Positions 52,856 to 62,656 of a stretch of DNA of 64,000 nucleotides are shown here, one piece after another; position 1 is the first letter of the stretch; each line of letters opens with the position of its first letter. Under the pieces are notes generated by a model. The model saw only the letters and a list, made by a program, of their open reading frames with translations, was not told where the DNA came from and did not search any database. Made by a program: the position numbers and the translations under genes. This stretch comes from Methylobacter sp. (lineage in GTDB: Bacteria > Pseudomonadota > Gammaproteobacteria > Methylococcales > Methylomonadaceae), in assembly GCA_026399025.1 (NCBI GenBank), contig JAPLRU010000117.1:34584-98583 (forward strand), written 5' to 3'.

Positions 52856-53431
52856 TTAAACATTAACCCCGAATGAAGCGGCTAAAGGTCCAAGTCCGCC
52901 GGCGAAACCTTGGCCGACGGCTTTAAATTTCCAGTCTGTGCCGACACGGTAGATTTCACCGAAAATCATCGCGGTTTCAATTGAGGCGTCTTCGCTTAAG
53001 TCGTAACGCGCAATTTCCGCTCCGCCGTCTTCGTTGATTACGCGAATATAAGCATGGTTAACTTGGCCGAAATTTTGTTTGCGCGCTTCGGCTTCATGAA
53101 TAGTTACCGCGAATACGATTTTATCCAGATCGCCGGGGACTTTGGCGAGTTCAACTTTGACCGATTCGTCATCGCCTTCGCCGACGCCGGTGGTGTTGTC
53201 GCCCATATGCTGAACCGCGCCGTCGCCGACCACCTTATTGTTGTAAAAGCAAAAATCGCTGTCGGAACGCACTTTGCCGTCCATTTTTACTAAAAACGCA
53301 CTGGCGTCTAAATCAAACGCCGCGCCGTCGGTTGCGCGGGCATCCCAACCTAAGCCCACTGCGATTTTATTCAGTCCGGGGGCCTCTTTGCTAAGATTAA
53401 CATTACCGCCTTTGGTCAGTGATACAGCCAT
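52856..53431 (-). CDS. TerD family protein (TerD/TerE)
   Basis: A 191-aa TerD-fold protein: [59 protein letters not shown], and the C-terminal [20 protein letters not shown]. The acidic loops that hold Ca2+ are complete. It is closely related to the upstream paralogue, evidently a local duplication. Good ribosome-binding site (AGGAGA). Confidence 0.9.
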   Translation of the reverse strand: MAVSLTKGGNVNLSKEAPGLNKIAVGLGWDARATDGAAFDLDASAFLVKMDGKVRSDSDFCFYNNKVVGDGAVQHMGDNTTGVGEGDDESVKVELAKVPGDLDKIVFAVTIHEAEARKQNFGQVNHAYIRVINEDGGAEIARYDLSEDASIETAMIFGEIYRVGTDWKFKAVGQGFAGGLGPLAASFGVNV

Positions 53432-53467
53432 GATTTTCTCCTGATTATTGATGTTTTTGGTTTTTCG

Positions 53468-54043
53468 TTAGATGTTAATTCCGTATTGACGCGCTAAAGC
53501 GGCGAGTCCGCCCGCGTAACCTTGACCGACGGCTTTAAATTTCCATTCGGCGCCGTGTTTGTAGATTTCGCCGAAGATCATTGCGGTTTCAATTGAAGCG
53601 TCTTCGCTTAAGTCGTATCTTGCAACTTCGCTGTTTGAATCTTTATTAACGACTCGAACAAAAGCGTGTGACACTTGACCGAAATTTTGTTTGCGCGTTT
53701 CGGCTTCATGGATGGTGACGACAAAAACGACCCGTTGAATATCGGCCGGTACTTTGTCGAGCAGCACCACAAGCGATTCATCGTCGCCGTCACCCGCGCC
53801 GGTTCGGTTATCGCCGGTATGTTCAACCGAGCCGCAAGCGGATTTGGTTTGGTTATAAAAAATAAAGTCATTGTCGGATCTGACTTTGCCGTCTTCTTTG
53901 ACCATAAATGCGCTGGCATCCAAATCGAAGTCCGCGCCGTCGGTAGGTCTTGCGTCCCAGCCGAGACCGACAATCAGGTTTTTTAGGGTCGGATCGGTCT
54001 TGGATAGGCTGATGTTGCCGCCTTTAGTGAGTGAAACAGCCAT
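53468..54043 (-). CDS. terD: TerD family protein
   Basis: A 191-aa TerD protein, first gene of the cluster. The ATG at 54043 follows AAGGAGATTGATT and is preferred over one two codons earlier. Signatures [37 protein letters not shown] and [20 protein letters not shown] are intact. The acidic clusters bind Ca2+ in characterised homologues. A 240-bp spacer separates it from prmC and should hold the cluster promoter, though no convincing -35/-10 was picked by eye. Confidence 0.9.
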   Translation of the reverse strand: MAVSLTKGGNISLSKTDPTLKNLIVGLGWDARPTDGADFDLDASAFMVKEDGKVRSDNDFIFYNQTKSACGSVEHTGDNRTGAGDGDDESLVVLLDKVPADIQRVVFVVTIHEAETRKQNFGQVSHAFVRVVNKDSNSEVARYDLSEDASIETAMIFGEIYKHGAEWKFKAVGQGYAGGLAALARQYGINI

Positions 54044-54242
54044 AATCAATCTCCTTGTATAAAGTACAGATGCGTAATGGATTTTTGTTCTTTAAATAGC
54101 TGAATCCCAACTACTAAAAAACAGTGGTTTTTGTTGCACTGAACAATTCCACGAAAATAAGCCAGTCGAAAAATGGTGCAAGTCTGCCACGAAAATCCTC
54201 ATCAGTCACCGGAATTTTGCTGATTTGCTCAGGTAGCGATTG

Positions 54243-54272
54243 GGCTCAATAATAGCGGCGTGGTATTGAGCC
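54243..54272 (-). terminator. Hairpin after prmC, possible terminator
   Basis: GGCTCAATA (54243-54251) and TATTGAGCC (54264-54272) form a perfect 9-bp stem starting 12 bp past the prmC stop. No T-run follows on the minus strand, so it is a weak terminator candidate that would separate the prmC operon from terD. Confidence 0.4.
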
Positions 54273-54283
54273 GGATAAGCTGT

Positions 54284-55135
54284 TCACAATGAGCTTGATT
54301 TCCATTGTCCGTAAGTTACCCGAGGTTGTCCGGATAGATCGGCATAGGTTTGTATGTCATCGTATTGCAAGTCTTTAAATAGCGTTTGAACGGATTGCTG
54401 TTGATCGTAGCCATGCTCAATCAATAAATGCCCGCAAGGTTTTAGGTAGTTGCGTGCGGCGCGGGCAATCGTTCTAATATCGGCAAGACCTTGTTCGGCG
54501 GCGGCTAAGGCGGTCAGCGGTTCAAAGCGGACGTCGCCTTGTTGGAGATGGCGGTCATCTTCGGCAATATAAGGCGGATTGCTGATAATCAGGTCGAATT
54601 GCATGGCGGGAACGTCGGCAAACCAATTGCTTTGGTAAAATTTAATGCTGTTAATCCGGTGTTTATCGGCATTGAGTTGGGCAACGCGCAACGCGGCTAG
54701 GCTGAAATCGGTGGCGCTGAGCTGCGCATACGGACGCTCGGCGGCCAGGGTGACGGCAATAATGCCCGAACCTGTGCCCAAATCAATGATTTTTGCCGGA
54801 CAATCCGCCGGGATTAATTTTAAGCCGAGTTCGATCAGAAGCTCGGTGTCGGGTCTCGGGATCAGCACGTCCGGCGTGACCTCGAAATCCCGCGACCAGA
54901 ATTCACGAGTGCCGGTGATGTAAGCAATGGGCCGGCCTTGTTGGCGTTGTTCTAGCAATGCCGTAAAAACGCCGAGCTGTTCGGGCGGCAGTTGTCGGTC
55001 CGGCCAAGCGCGAAGATGAGAGCGTGGTTTGTTTAGTGCCAAGCACAGTAATACTTCCGCATCCAGTAAGGCCGAATCGGAGACTAATACCAATGTTTCG
55101 GCCGCCTCGCGCAATACCGATTTTATGCTGTGCAT
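54284..55135 (-). CDS. prmC: Peptide chain release factor N5-glutamine methyltransferase
   Basis: Methylates the Gln of the GGQ motif in RF1 and RF2. 283 aa, with helical N-terminal substrate domain and SAM-binding Rossmann fold: VLIPRPDTELLIE, IIDLGTGSGIIAVTLA, and the catalytic NPPY in LIISNPPYIAEDDR. It lies 6 bp after prfA, whose product it modifies, in the standard hemA-prfA-prmC order. Confidence 0.96.
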   Translation of the reverse strand: MHSIKSVLREAAETLVLVSDSALLDAEVLLCLALNKPRSHLRAWPDRQLPPEQLGVFTALLEQRQQGRPIAYITGTREFWSRDFEVTPDVLIPRPDTELLIELGLKLIPADCPAKIIDLGTGSGIIAVTLAAERPYAQLSATDFSLAALRVAQLNADKHRINSIKFYQSNWFADVPAMQFDLIISNPPYIAEDDRHLQQGDVRFEPLTALAAAEQGLADIRTIARAARNYLKPCGHLLIEHGYDQQQSVQTLFKDLQYDDIQTYADLSGQPRVTYGQWKSSSL

Positions 55136-55141
55136 TAAGTT

Positions 55142-56227
55142 TTAGTCTTCGCCTAATTGGGTCAGCAGTTCGGCTTGATGTTCGCTGATCAGCGGTTGCA
55201 GTACTTGCTCCAGTCCGCCTTGCATGATGTCATCCAACTTATACAAGGTCAGGTTGATACGGTGATCGGTTAAGCGACCTTGAGGGTAGTTGTAGGTGCG
55301 AATGCGTTCGGAACGGTCGCCGCTGCCGACTTGCAGTTTTCGGGTGGCCGATTGCTCGGCGTGGTGTTTTTCCTGTTCCGCCGATAACAGGCGCGAGGCT
55401 AATAAAGACATGGCTCGGGCCCGGTTTTTATGTTGCGAGCGCTCGTCCTGGCATTCGACCACGACGCCGGTCGGAATATGGGTAATGCGGATTGCCGATT
55501 CGGTTTTGTTGATGTGCTGACCGCCGGCTCCCGATGAGCGGTAGGTATCGACTTTAAGATCGGCCGGGTTGATGTCGATGGCGTCGACTTCCTCGACTTC
55601 CGGCATGATCGCAACGGTGCAGGCCGAGGTATGAATGCGGCCTTGCGATTCGGTTTCCGGTACGCGCTGCACGCGGTGGGCGCCGGATTCGAATTTTAGT
55701 TGCGAATAAACGTCCTTGCCGGTAACACGGAGGATGACTTCTTTGTAGCCGCCATGATCGCCGTAACTTTCGCTGATGGCTTCGGTTTGCCAGCCCTTGC
55801 GTTCGGCATAACGCTGATACATGCGGGCCAGGTCGCCGGAGAAAATCGCCGCTTCATCGCCGCCGGTTCCGGCGCGTATTTCGATGAAAATGTTGCGGTT
55901 ATCATTAGGGTCTTTGGGCAGTAACAGCACTTGTAAGTCATGCTCGATGGCTTCCAGTTGGTCTTCGGCGTCGCTGATTTCTTCTTTCGCCATCTCCCTT
56001 AATTCGGGGTCGCTGTCGGTGGCCATTTCTTGGGCTGAGGCCAGTGTTTCTAACGTTTGCTGATAGCGTTTGTAGCAATCGACCAATGGATTGATCTGGG
56101 CGTATTCCTGGCTCAGTGAACGGAATTTGTTTTGGTTGCTTTGTACTTCGGGTTCCGAAAGTAAGGCGGCAATTTCGTCATAACGTTCGCACAGATTTTC
56201 GAGTTTGTGTTGTATGGATTGTTTCAT
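55142..56227 (-). CDS. prfA: Peptide chain release factor 1
   Basis: Recognises UAG and UAA stop codons and triggers peptide release. 361 aa. The GGQ motif is at 235-237 in [37 protein letters not shown] and [19 protein letters not shown] are diagnostic. The codon-recognition P(A/V)T-type loop region [17 protein letters not shown] is in place. Operon hemA-prfA-prmC. Confidence 0.97.
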   Translation of the reverse strand: MKQSIQHKLENLCERYDEIAALLSEPEVQSNQNKFRSLSQEYAQINPLVDCYKRYQQTLETLASAQEMATDSDPELREMAKEEISDAEDQLEAIEHDLQVLLLPKDPNDNRNIFIEIRAGTGGDEAAIFSGDLARMYQRYAERKGWQTEAISESYGDHGGYKEVILRVTGKDVYSQLKFESGAHRVQRVPETESQGRIHTSACTVAIMPEVEEVDAIDINPADLKVDTYRSSGAGGQHINKTESAIRITHIPTGVVVECQDERSQHKNRARAMSLLASRLLSAEQEKHHAEQSATRKLQVGSGDRSERIRTYNYPQGRLTDHRINLTLYKLDDIMQGGLEQVLQPLISEHQAELLTQLGED

Positions 56228-56242
56228 TAAGCGTCGGATAAT

Positions 56243-57499
56243 TTAAGAGTTGGTCAATTTAAAAATTTCGCGGGCGGCGGCAATCAAGTCATGGCGTTCG
56301 TTTTCGGCGGCTGCTCTGATTTGAGTGCTGGGCGTATGGATGAGTTTATTGGTCAGGCTGTAGGCCAGCCGATTAAGGGCTTCTTCGGCTGGAACGCCGC
56401 TTTTTAGTAGGCTTAAGGCTTTTTGCAAGACGTCGTCACGGGATTTTTCGGCCTGCCGGCGATAATCCTGAATGGTCGATTGGGCGCCTTGGGCGCGCAG
56501 CCAGGCCAAAAAGTAATCAACTTGGGTGTCGATTATTTCTTCGGCTTGTTCCGCTGCCAAGCGGCGGGAATTCATATTTTGATCGATGGTATTTTGTAGG
56601 TCGTCGATAGTGTAAAGATATACGTCCCTCAGTTGCTCGACTTCCGCCTCAATATCTCGGGGTACCGCAAGATCAACCATAAACATCGGTTTGTGCTTGC
56701 GTTTTTTGAGTGCGCTCTCAACGCGGCCTTTGCCCAGTATCGGCAGTTGGCTGGCGGTTGATGAAATAACGATGTCGGCTTCGGCCAAATGCGCCGGTAA
56801 TTCGGATAAGGCGATCGCGTAGCCGTTAAATTGCATAGCCAGAGCGTGGGCTTTGTCATAAGTGCGGTTGGCGATAATGATGCGGCCGATGCCTTGCTGG
56901 GATAAATGCCGTGCGCTCAGTTCTATGGTTTCGCCGGCGCCTATTAGAAGGGCGGTCTGGTCGCTGAGTTTGTCGAAGATTTGCTGGGCCAGTTGTACCG
57001 CGGCAAAAGCCACCGATACCGGGCTGGAGCCGATAGCCGTGTCGGTGCGTACCTTTTTTGCGGCGGTAAAGGTATGTTGAAAAAGTTTGCCTAAACGCTT
57101 ACCCAAAGTTCCCGCTTCATAGGCAGCCTGATAAGCTGTTTTCATTTGTCCCAGAATTTGCGGCTCGCCTAAAATCATCGAGTCCAGTCCGCAAGCCACG
57201 CGAAACATATGGCGAATCAGCTCGCTATCGGTATGGCAGTATAAGTAAGGCGTAAAATCGGCGGCATTGATCTGCTTGCTTTGCGCGACCCAGTCGATCA
57301 GGATTTGTTTATTTGCAGTCGTTGATGTGCAGTAAAACTCGGTGCGGTTACAGGTTGACAAGATAGCGGCTTCGTTGATTTCTTTTAATTGCCATAACTC
57401 CTGTAACGAAGAACCCAGAATTTCGGCAGGGAACGACAGGCGCTCACGAATTGAGACCGGCGCGGTGTTATAATTAATCCCAACTGCAAGAAGTGTCAT
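56243..57499 (-). CDS. hemA: Glutamyl-tRNA reductase
   Basis: First committed step of C5-pathway tetrapyrrole synthesis, reducing Glu-tRNA(Glu) to glutamate-1-semialdehyde. 418 aa. Catalytic Cys50 is in LSTCNRTEFY. MILGEPQILGQMKTAYQAA, the NADPH fold ALLIGAGETIELSARHL and the C-terminal dimerisation helix (MNSRRLAAEQAEEIID) are present. It starts the hemA-prfA-prmC operon. The 216 bp to the TPR lipoprotein must contain divergent promoters. Confidence 0.97.
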   Translation of the reverse strand: MTLLAVGINYNTAPVSIRERLSFPAEILGSSLQELWQLKEINEAAILSTCNRTEFYCTSTTANKQILIDWVAQSKQINAADFTPYLYCHTDSELIRHMFRVACGLDSMILGEPQILGQMKTAYQAAYEAGTLGKRLGKLFQHTFTAAKKVRTDTAIGSSPVSVAFAAVQLAQQIFDKLSDQTALLIGAGETIELSARHLSQQGIGRIIIANRTYDKAHALAMQFNGYAIALSELPAHLAEADIVISSTASQLPILGKGRVESALKKRKHKPMFMVDLAVPRDIEAEVEQLRDVYLYTIDDLQNTIDQNMNSRRLAAEQAEEIIDTQVDYFLAWLRAQGAQSTIQDYRRQAEKSRDDVLQKALSLLKSGVPAEEALNRLAYSLTNKLIHTPSTQIRAAAENERHDLIAAAREIFKLTNS

Positions 57500-57715
57500 G
57501 TGATTTACGGGGCGGTCAAGGTAAAAGGTTCAAGATTCAAGGTCGGCTTTTTCAAGCAGGAACCTTTTGTCTTGAGTCTTAACGTCTGTATTATGTGAGT
57601 GTATTCTAAGAAATATAATGGCTTTATCCAAATGGAATAAATCAGCGGTCTGATTCAGCTGGGTTTTCTGATAATCTATTGCAAAATATGTGTGGGAAAT
57701 AAATAGGATGATTGT

Positions 57716-59461
57716 GTGTTGATTTTTAGATTGCTTTTAATGGTAACCCCTATTCTTATTAATGGTTGCGCCGACTCGCCTGAAAAGCTGAATGCGCAGG
57801 AGGAAGTTGTTGAGCCTGTAAAAATAGCCGAGATCAAGGAAGAAAAGCAGCCAAGCAAAGAGAAAACAGCGATAGATCCCGATGTGATGTACATGGTGAT
57901 GGCGGCAGAACTTGCCGGACAAAGAGGAGACTACGCCGTTGCATTGGAGGGCTATATGGAGGCCGCCAAGCGAGTTAACGATCCCCGGTTTGCGGAAAGG
58001 GCGGCAAAAATCGCCATGTATATGAAGGATAGCGAGAAAACGGATGAGGCTGTTTCTTTATGGCTGAAGCAAGACCCTAAAAATCTGACGGCCGGAAAGA
58101 TTGCGGCATTGTCGGCGTTAAGAGCCGGTAACAAGCAGGCGGCTGTTGATCATTTGAATACGGTGCTGAAGATTGATCCGGCCGGCTTTGAGAAGACGGC
58201 GCTTGAGTTGGCCAGTGTTCTGCAACGAGATGGTAAGTCGGATTTTTATTATGGGGTGTTGGATGATTTGGCGGTAAAGAATCCGCGTCAAGCTGTGGTT
58301 TATTTTGTGCAGTCGCTGTTGGCTGTAGAAATGAAAAATAATGCGCTGGCCGAAAGGAAAGTGCAGCAGGCTTTGAGTATTCAACCCGATTGGGACAAGG
58401 CATTAATATTTCAGGCTCAGATAGCGGTATTTTCGGGTGATCTGAGCAAGGCGAAAGCTTTGTTAAAAAATGCAACGCTTAAATATCCCGGAAACGACAA
58501 GCTTAAAAAATTGCTGGCGCAGGTATTAATTAAAGCGGCGGAATATGAGGCCGCGGCTGAGGTTTACCAGAGCATCGTTTTGGCTAATCCGAAAGATGCC
58601 GAGAGTCAGATTGCTTTGGCTTTAGTGTATTTGCAATTGGATCGTGAGGGCAGGGCGGAGGACATCTTTAAGCCGCTGCTTGAGCAACCTGAATGGAAAA
58701 ATCAAGCCAATTTTTATTTAGGTAAGATAGAAGAAAAACGCGGGCGTACACAAAAGGCGCTGTCCTGGTTTGACAACGTAACGGAAGGTCCGTTGGTGTT
58801 TGAGTCAGCGCTTTCGGCGGTTTCATTGCTGGCAAAAGACAAGAAATTTGACGAGGCCGACGCGCGGTTGAATCTGTTGGCGGATCAGTTTCCAAAACAA
58901 AAGTTGCGCATTACTTTGATGCGTGCCGGTTTGTATGGTGAGCAAGAGCAATATGAAAAAGCTTTTAAGCTGTTGACGGATGCATTGGTCGATCAGCCGG
59001 ATCAAAAAGATTTATTGTACACGCGCGCATTGACGGCAGAGCGTATGAAGAGGTTTGATGTATTGGAGGCTGATTTGAAAAAGATATTAGCCAAATATCC
59101 TGATGACGCAGAGTCCTTGAATGCTTTGGGTTATAGTTTATTGGATAATACCGACCGCTATGCTGAGGCGGAAAAATATTTGCAGCATGCGCTTAAGTTG
59201 CAGCCGAACGAAGCGGTAATTATGGATAGTTTCGGTTGGCTACAGTTTAAGCAAGGTAAATTTGAGCAGGCTCTGGGTTACCTTCAGCAGGCGTATGCAA
59301 AACAGCCGGTGAGTGAAATAGCGGCTCATCTTTCTGAAGTATTATGGGTGTTAGGAAGAAAAGATGAGGCTAAGAAAATATTTAGTAAGGCTATAAAAAA
59401 AGCTCCTGACGATGAGTACTTATTGGATTTTCAAAAGAGACTATTAGACGGCGAAAAATAG
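57716..59461 (+). CDS. TPR repeat lipoprotein
   Basis: A 581-aa outer-membrane-directed lipoprotein (GTG start; signal LIFRLLLMVTPILINGC with lipobox ending at Cys18) composed almost entirely of tetratricopeptide repeats. Examples are GDYAVALEGYMEAAKRVNDP and the C-terminal ALGYSLLDNTDRYAEAEKYL. It resembles proteins always found just upstream of lolB in gammaproteobacteria, so a role in envelope assembly is likely but not proven. Its stop is 1 bp before lolB's GTG. Codon choice is unusually T- and A-rich compared with genes before 57.5 kb. Confidence 0.88.
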   Translation: MLIFRLLLMVTPILINGCADSPEKLNAQEEVVEPVKIAEIKEEKQPSKEKTAIDPDVMYMVMAAELAGQRGDYAVALEGYMEAAKRVNDPRFAERAAKIAMYMKDSEKTDEAVSLWLKQDPKNLTAGKIAALSALRAGNKQAAVDHLNTVLKIDPAGFEKTALELASVLQRDGKSDFYYGVLDDLAVKNPRQAVVYFVQSLLAVEMKNNALAERKVQQALSIQPDWDKALIFQAQIAVFSGDLSKAKALLKNATLKYPGNDKLKKLLAQVLIKAAEYEAAAEVYQSIVLANPKDAESQIALALVYLQLDREGRAEDIFKPLLEQPEWKNQANFYLGKIEEKRGRTQKALSWFDNVTEGPLVFESALSAVSLLAKDKKFDEADARLNLLADQFPKQKLRITLMRAGLYGEQEQYEKAFKLLTDALVDQPDQKDLLYTRALTAERMKRFDVLEADLKKILAKYPDDAESLNALGYSLLDNTDRYAEAEKYLQHALKLQPNEAVIMDSFGWLQFKQGKFEQALGYLQQAYAKQPVSEIAAHLSEVLWVLGRKDEAKKIFSKAIKKAPDDEYLLDFQKRLLDGEK

Positions 59462-59462
59462 G

Positions 59463-60044
59463 GTGTTAAGATCTAGAGTAGGATTATTGTTGGGTGGGTG
59501 GCTGGCGTTTTTATTGTCAGCTTGTTCCGTAGTTCCGGTTAAGCCGGATATGCATTATTCAAGGGCGGCTATGCTTTCTCTCTACGGGCTGGAGCATTGG
59601 GCGTTTGATGGCCGGTTGGCCTTAACGGGGCAAAGAGATTCTTGGTCGGCTAATATAAGCTGGGAGCACAGCCCTGAAACAGAGAAAATAAAGTTATCCG
59701 GCCCTATGGGGCAAGGAACGGTTATTATTTCGTTAATGGGGGATGCAGTCACCATAGATCGAGGTGGTGACGATGTGCAGTCATCGACACAGCCGGAAGA
59801 GTTTATTAATCAACAGCTGGGTATGTTTGTTCCTGTGCGATCGCTACGGTATTGGGTAGTGGGCTTGCCGGAGCCGTCTCATTCGTATAAAGACACCGAT
59901 GTCGGCTTTAATCAGGCCGGTTGGCTAAGCGAATATAAGCAAATGCAGGCAGTTAAGAATAATGGTGCTATGCCGTTTAAAATGATGGTTATGAATAATC
60001 AGATTAAGTTAAAGTTAATCATTGATCACTGGGTTTTGCCATGA
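59463..60044 (+). CDS. lolB: Outer membrane lipoprotein LolB
   Basis: Receives lipoproteins from periplasmic LolA and inserts them into the outer membrane; itself a lipoprotein. 193 aa, GTG start, signal ending FLLSAC. LolB signatures: WAFDGRLALTGQRDSWSANI and SWEHSPETEKIKLSGPMGQG, then YWVVGLPEP. It overlaps ispE by 4 bp. The lolB-ispE pair is standard. Confidence 0.93.
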   Translation: MLRSRVGLLLGGWLAFLLSACSVVPVKPDMHYSRAAMLSLYGLEHWAFDGRLALTGQRDSWSANISWEHSPETEKIKLSGPMGQGTVIISLMGDAVTIDRGGDDVQSSTQPEEFINQQLGMFVPVRSLRYWVVGLPEPSHSYKDTDVGFNQAGWLSEYKQMQAVKNNGAMPFKMMVMNNQIKLKLIIDHWVLP

Positions 60045-60922
60045 TGGAAAAGCAACACATTGAGTCTGCATGGGCGGAAAAGTGGCCGGCGCCAGCAAAA
60101 TTGAATTTAATGTTACGCATTATTGGGCAGAGAAGCGATGGTTATCATCTATTGCAAACGGTGTTTCAGTTTATTGATTTATGCGATTGGATAAGGTTTC
60201 ACCCTGCTGATGATGGGCGGGTTAGTTTGTACAGACCCATACCGGGTGTGCCGGAAGATGATGATCTAACGATTAGGGCGGCAAGACTGCTAAAAGTAGA
60301 AACCGGCTGCGAGCGGGGAGTCTGTATCGAGGTTGAAAAAAACCTGCCGATGGGTGGGGGGCTGGGTGGCGGCAGCTCCGATGCTGCAACAACGTTGGTC
60401 ATGCTGAACCTGTTATGGGATTTGCAGCTATCGATGGAAAAGTTGATGGAATTGGGCCTAACCTTGGGTGCCGATGTGCCGGTTTTTATATACGGTCACT
60501 CATCGTGGGCTGAAGGTGTTGGTGAAAAATTAGAGAAAATAGACATTCCTGAGCAATGGGTAGTGGTGGTAAAACCGGATTGTCATGTAAATACCAAAGA
60601 AATATTTTTAGCAAAAGATTTGACACGGGATAGTAAATCGATCAGAATAGCCGACTTTATAGCAGGTCAGCATCAAAATGATTGTCTTGCGGTGGTTCGT
60701 GAGAGTTACCAGTCTATTAAAGATGCTTTGGTTGATTTGTCTGAATTTTCTGAGGCAAGGTTGACCGGGACGGGGGCTTGTGTTTTTGCTCAGTTCGAAT
60801 CGGAAGAGGCTGCGACCGGTAGTTATTTGTCACTCCAAAAAAGATGGCAGGTTTATCTGGTGAAAGGTTTGAATGAGTCGCCTTTGTTTTCGCAGCTGAA
60901 AAGCAACAGCTATATATCTTGA
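60041..60922 (+). CDS. ispE: 4-diphosphocytidyl-2-C-methyl-D-erythritol kinase
   Basis: GHMP kinase of the non-mevalonate isoprenoid pathway, phosphorylating CDP-methylerythritol at the 2-OH. 293 aa. The substrate Lys is in WPAPAKLNLMLRIIGQRSDG, the ATP loop is LPMGGGLGGGSSDAATTL, and the C-terminal ARLTGTGACVFAQF closes the site. ATG overlaps the lolB stop (ATGA). Followed after 4 bp by tRNA-Gln. Confidence 0.96.
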   Translation: MMEKQHIESAWAEKWPAPAKLNLMLRIIGQRSDGYHLLQTVFQFIDLCDWIRFHPADDGRVSLYRPIPGVPEDDDLTIRAARLLKVETGCERGVCIEVEKNLPMGGGLGGGSSDAATTLVMLNLLWDLQLSMEKLMELGLTLGADVPVFIYGHSSWAEGVGEKLEKIDIPEQWVVVVKPDCHVNTKEIFLAKDLTRDSKSIRIADFIAGQHQNDCLAVVRESYQSIKDALVDLSEFSEARLTGTGACVFAQFESEEAATGSYLSLQKRWQVYLVKGLNESPLFSQLKSNSYIS

Positions 60923-60926
60923 TTAT

Positions 60927-61001
60927 TGGGTCGTCGCCAAGCGGTAAGGCACGGGGTTTTGATCTCCGCATACCAAGGTTCGAATCCTTGCGACCCAGCC
61001 A
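60927..61001 (+). tRNA. tRNA-Gln (anticodon TTG)
   Basis: A 75-nt tRNA with acceptor TGGGTCG paired to CGACCCA, anticodon loop TTTTGAT (anticodon TTG), T-loop GGTTCGAATCC and encoded CCA. It lies between ispE and prs, a placement seen in many gammaproteobacteria, and is probably processed from the shared transcript. Confidence 0.96.
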
Positions 61002-61039
61002 TTTATCTCTGCTAAGTTAAATTCAATTGGGAGTGCTTG

Positions 61040-61993
61040 ATGAATGACACCTCTGTAATGGTGTTTTCTGGAAATGCTAACTTGGCTTTGTCAGAGGGTA
61101 TAGTAAAGAAACTCAATATGCGCCTAGGGATGGCGACCGTCGGAAGATTTAGTGATGGTGAGGTTGCGGTAGAAATTGAAGAAAATGTTCGTGGTAAAGA
61201 CGTTTTTGTTATTCAACCGACCTGTTCGCCAACAAATGAAAATTTGATGGAGTTGTTGGTGATGATTGATGCTCTTCATCGGGCTTCGGCGTCGCGAATA
61301 ACAGCGGTAATGCCTTATTATGGTTATGCACGGCAGGATAGGAGGTCGCGATCTGCGCGCGTGCCCATTAGTGCGAAATTAGTTGCAAAAATGATCGAGC
61401 AGGCGGGTACGGACCGGATTTTGACGGTTGATTTACATGCCGATCAGATTCAGGGCTTTTTTGATATACCGGTGGATAATGTTTATTCGTCACCTATTCT
61501 TCTTGGTGATGTGTGGCGGCAAAAATATAGGGATTTAATTGTTGTTTCGCCTGATGTTGGTGGTGTTGTCAGGGCTAGGGCGCTTGCGAAACGATTGGAT
61601 GATGCGGATCTTGCGATTATAGATAAGCGCAGGCCAAAGGCAAATGTTGCAGAAATTATGCACATAATTGGCGATGTTGATAAGCGAAGCTGTGTTTTGA
61701 TCGATGATTTAGTAGATACGGCGGGTACCTTGTGTCATGCTGCGGAAGCGTTAAAAAAGCATGGTGCAATTAAGGTGGTTGCTTATTGTACTCATGCGGT
61801 ATTGTCCGGCTCTGCTCTAAAAAATATAAATAATTCAGAGCTTGATGAGTTGGTTGTTACTGATACTATTCCGTTAAGTCAAGAGGCTATTGGATTAGGT
61901 AGGATAAGGCAATTAAGTGTTGCGGAAATGCTGGCTGAGACCATAAGGCGAATTGCCGTTGGTGAGTCGGTTAGTTCGCTTTATGTTGATTGA
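61040..61993 (+). CDS. prs: Ribose-phosphate pyrophosphokinase (PRPP synthetase)
   Basis: Makes PRPP from ribose-5-phosphate and ATP for nucleotide, His and Trp synthesis. 317 aa from the ATG at 61040 (GGGAG upstream; a TTG one codon before also fits). Signatures: [20 protein letters not shown], the flexible loop [20 protein letters not shown], and the PRPP site [14 protein letters not shown]. It is followed by rplY and pth. Confidence 0.97.
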   Translation: MNDTSVMVFSGNANLALSEGIVKKLNMRLGMATVGRFSDGEVAVEIEENVRGKDVFVIQPTCSPTNENLMELLVMIDALHRASASRITAVMPYYGYARQDRRSRSARVPISAKLVAKMIEQAGTDRILTVDLHADQIQGFFDIPVDNVYSSPILLGDVWRQKYRDLIVVSPDVGGVVRARALAKRLDDADLAIIDKRRPKANVAEIMHIIGDVDKRSCVLIDDLVDTAGTLCHAAEALKKHGAIKVVAYCTHAVLSGSALKNINNSELDELVVTDTIPLSQEAIGLGRIRQLSVAEMLAETIRRIAVGESVSSLYVD

Positions 61994-62037
61994 TAAGGTT
62001 AATTTGTTGTGCTTAATGGCACGGGGTTGAGAGGAAA

Positions 62038-62637
62038 ATGTCTAGCGTATTTGAGTTTGTTGCTGAGAGTCGAGGGCAGTCAGGTAAAAATGCTGCCAAA
62101 AGAGCGCGTCGCGCAGGAAATGTTCCGGCGGTAATATACGGTGGGCACAGTGAGCCTCAAATGCTTTTGATAAATCATAATGAAGTAATTAAGCATCTTG
62201 CGCATGAGGCTGTTTATTCGCATGTTTTAGATGTTACTGTTGATGGTCGGACCGAGAAGGCGGTTCTGAAAGGGGTTCAGCGTCATCCTGCAAAATTTCA
62301 AGTTTTACACATGGATTTTCTTCGGGTGACTATGTCGGAAGCATTAAAGGTGCATGTTCCGTTGCATTTTATTAATGAGCAGGTTTCGGTCGGCGGAAAG
62401 AAGGGTGGTATTGTGGCGCATGCTATGATTGATGTTGAGGTTATTTGTTTGCCTACAGCTCTGCCTGATTATATTGAAGTGGATCTTAAGAATTTGGATA
62501 TTGGTGACTCGGCTCATCTTTCGGATATTATCTTGCCGGCGGGAGTTGAAATTGTGGCTTTGGCGCAAGGTCCTGAGCACGATCATCCTGTTGCGTCAAT
62601 GATGGCTTCTAAGGCAAGTAAGGATGATGTTTCCTGA
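62038..62637 (+). CDS. rplY: 50S ribosomal protein L25 (long CTC/TL5 form)
   Basis: Binds 5S rRNA. At 199 aa this is the long general-stress CTC form with an extra C-terminal beta domain, not the 94-aa E. coli form. The 5S-binding half runs through RRAGNVPAVIYGG and RHPAKFQVLHMDFLRV; the C-terminal half through GGKKGGIVAHAMIDVEVICL. GAGGAAA precedes the ATG. Confidence 0.95.
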   Translation: MSSVFEFVAESRGQSGKNAAKRARRAGNVPAVIYGGHSEPQMLLINHNEVIKHLAHEAVYSHVLDVTVDGRTEKAVLKGVQRHPAKFQVLHMDFLRVTMSEALKVHVPLHFINEQVSVGGKKGGIVAHAMIDVEVICLPTALPDYIEVDLKNLDIGDSAHLSDIILPAGVEIVALAQGPEHDHPVASMMASKASKDDVS

Positions 62638-62656
62638 TAGCTTATGAAGCATATAT

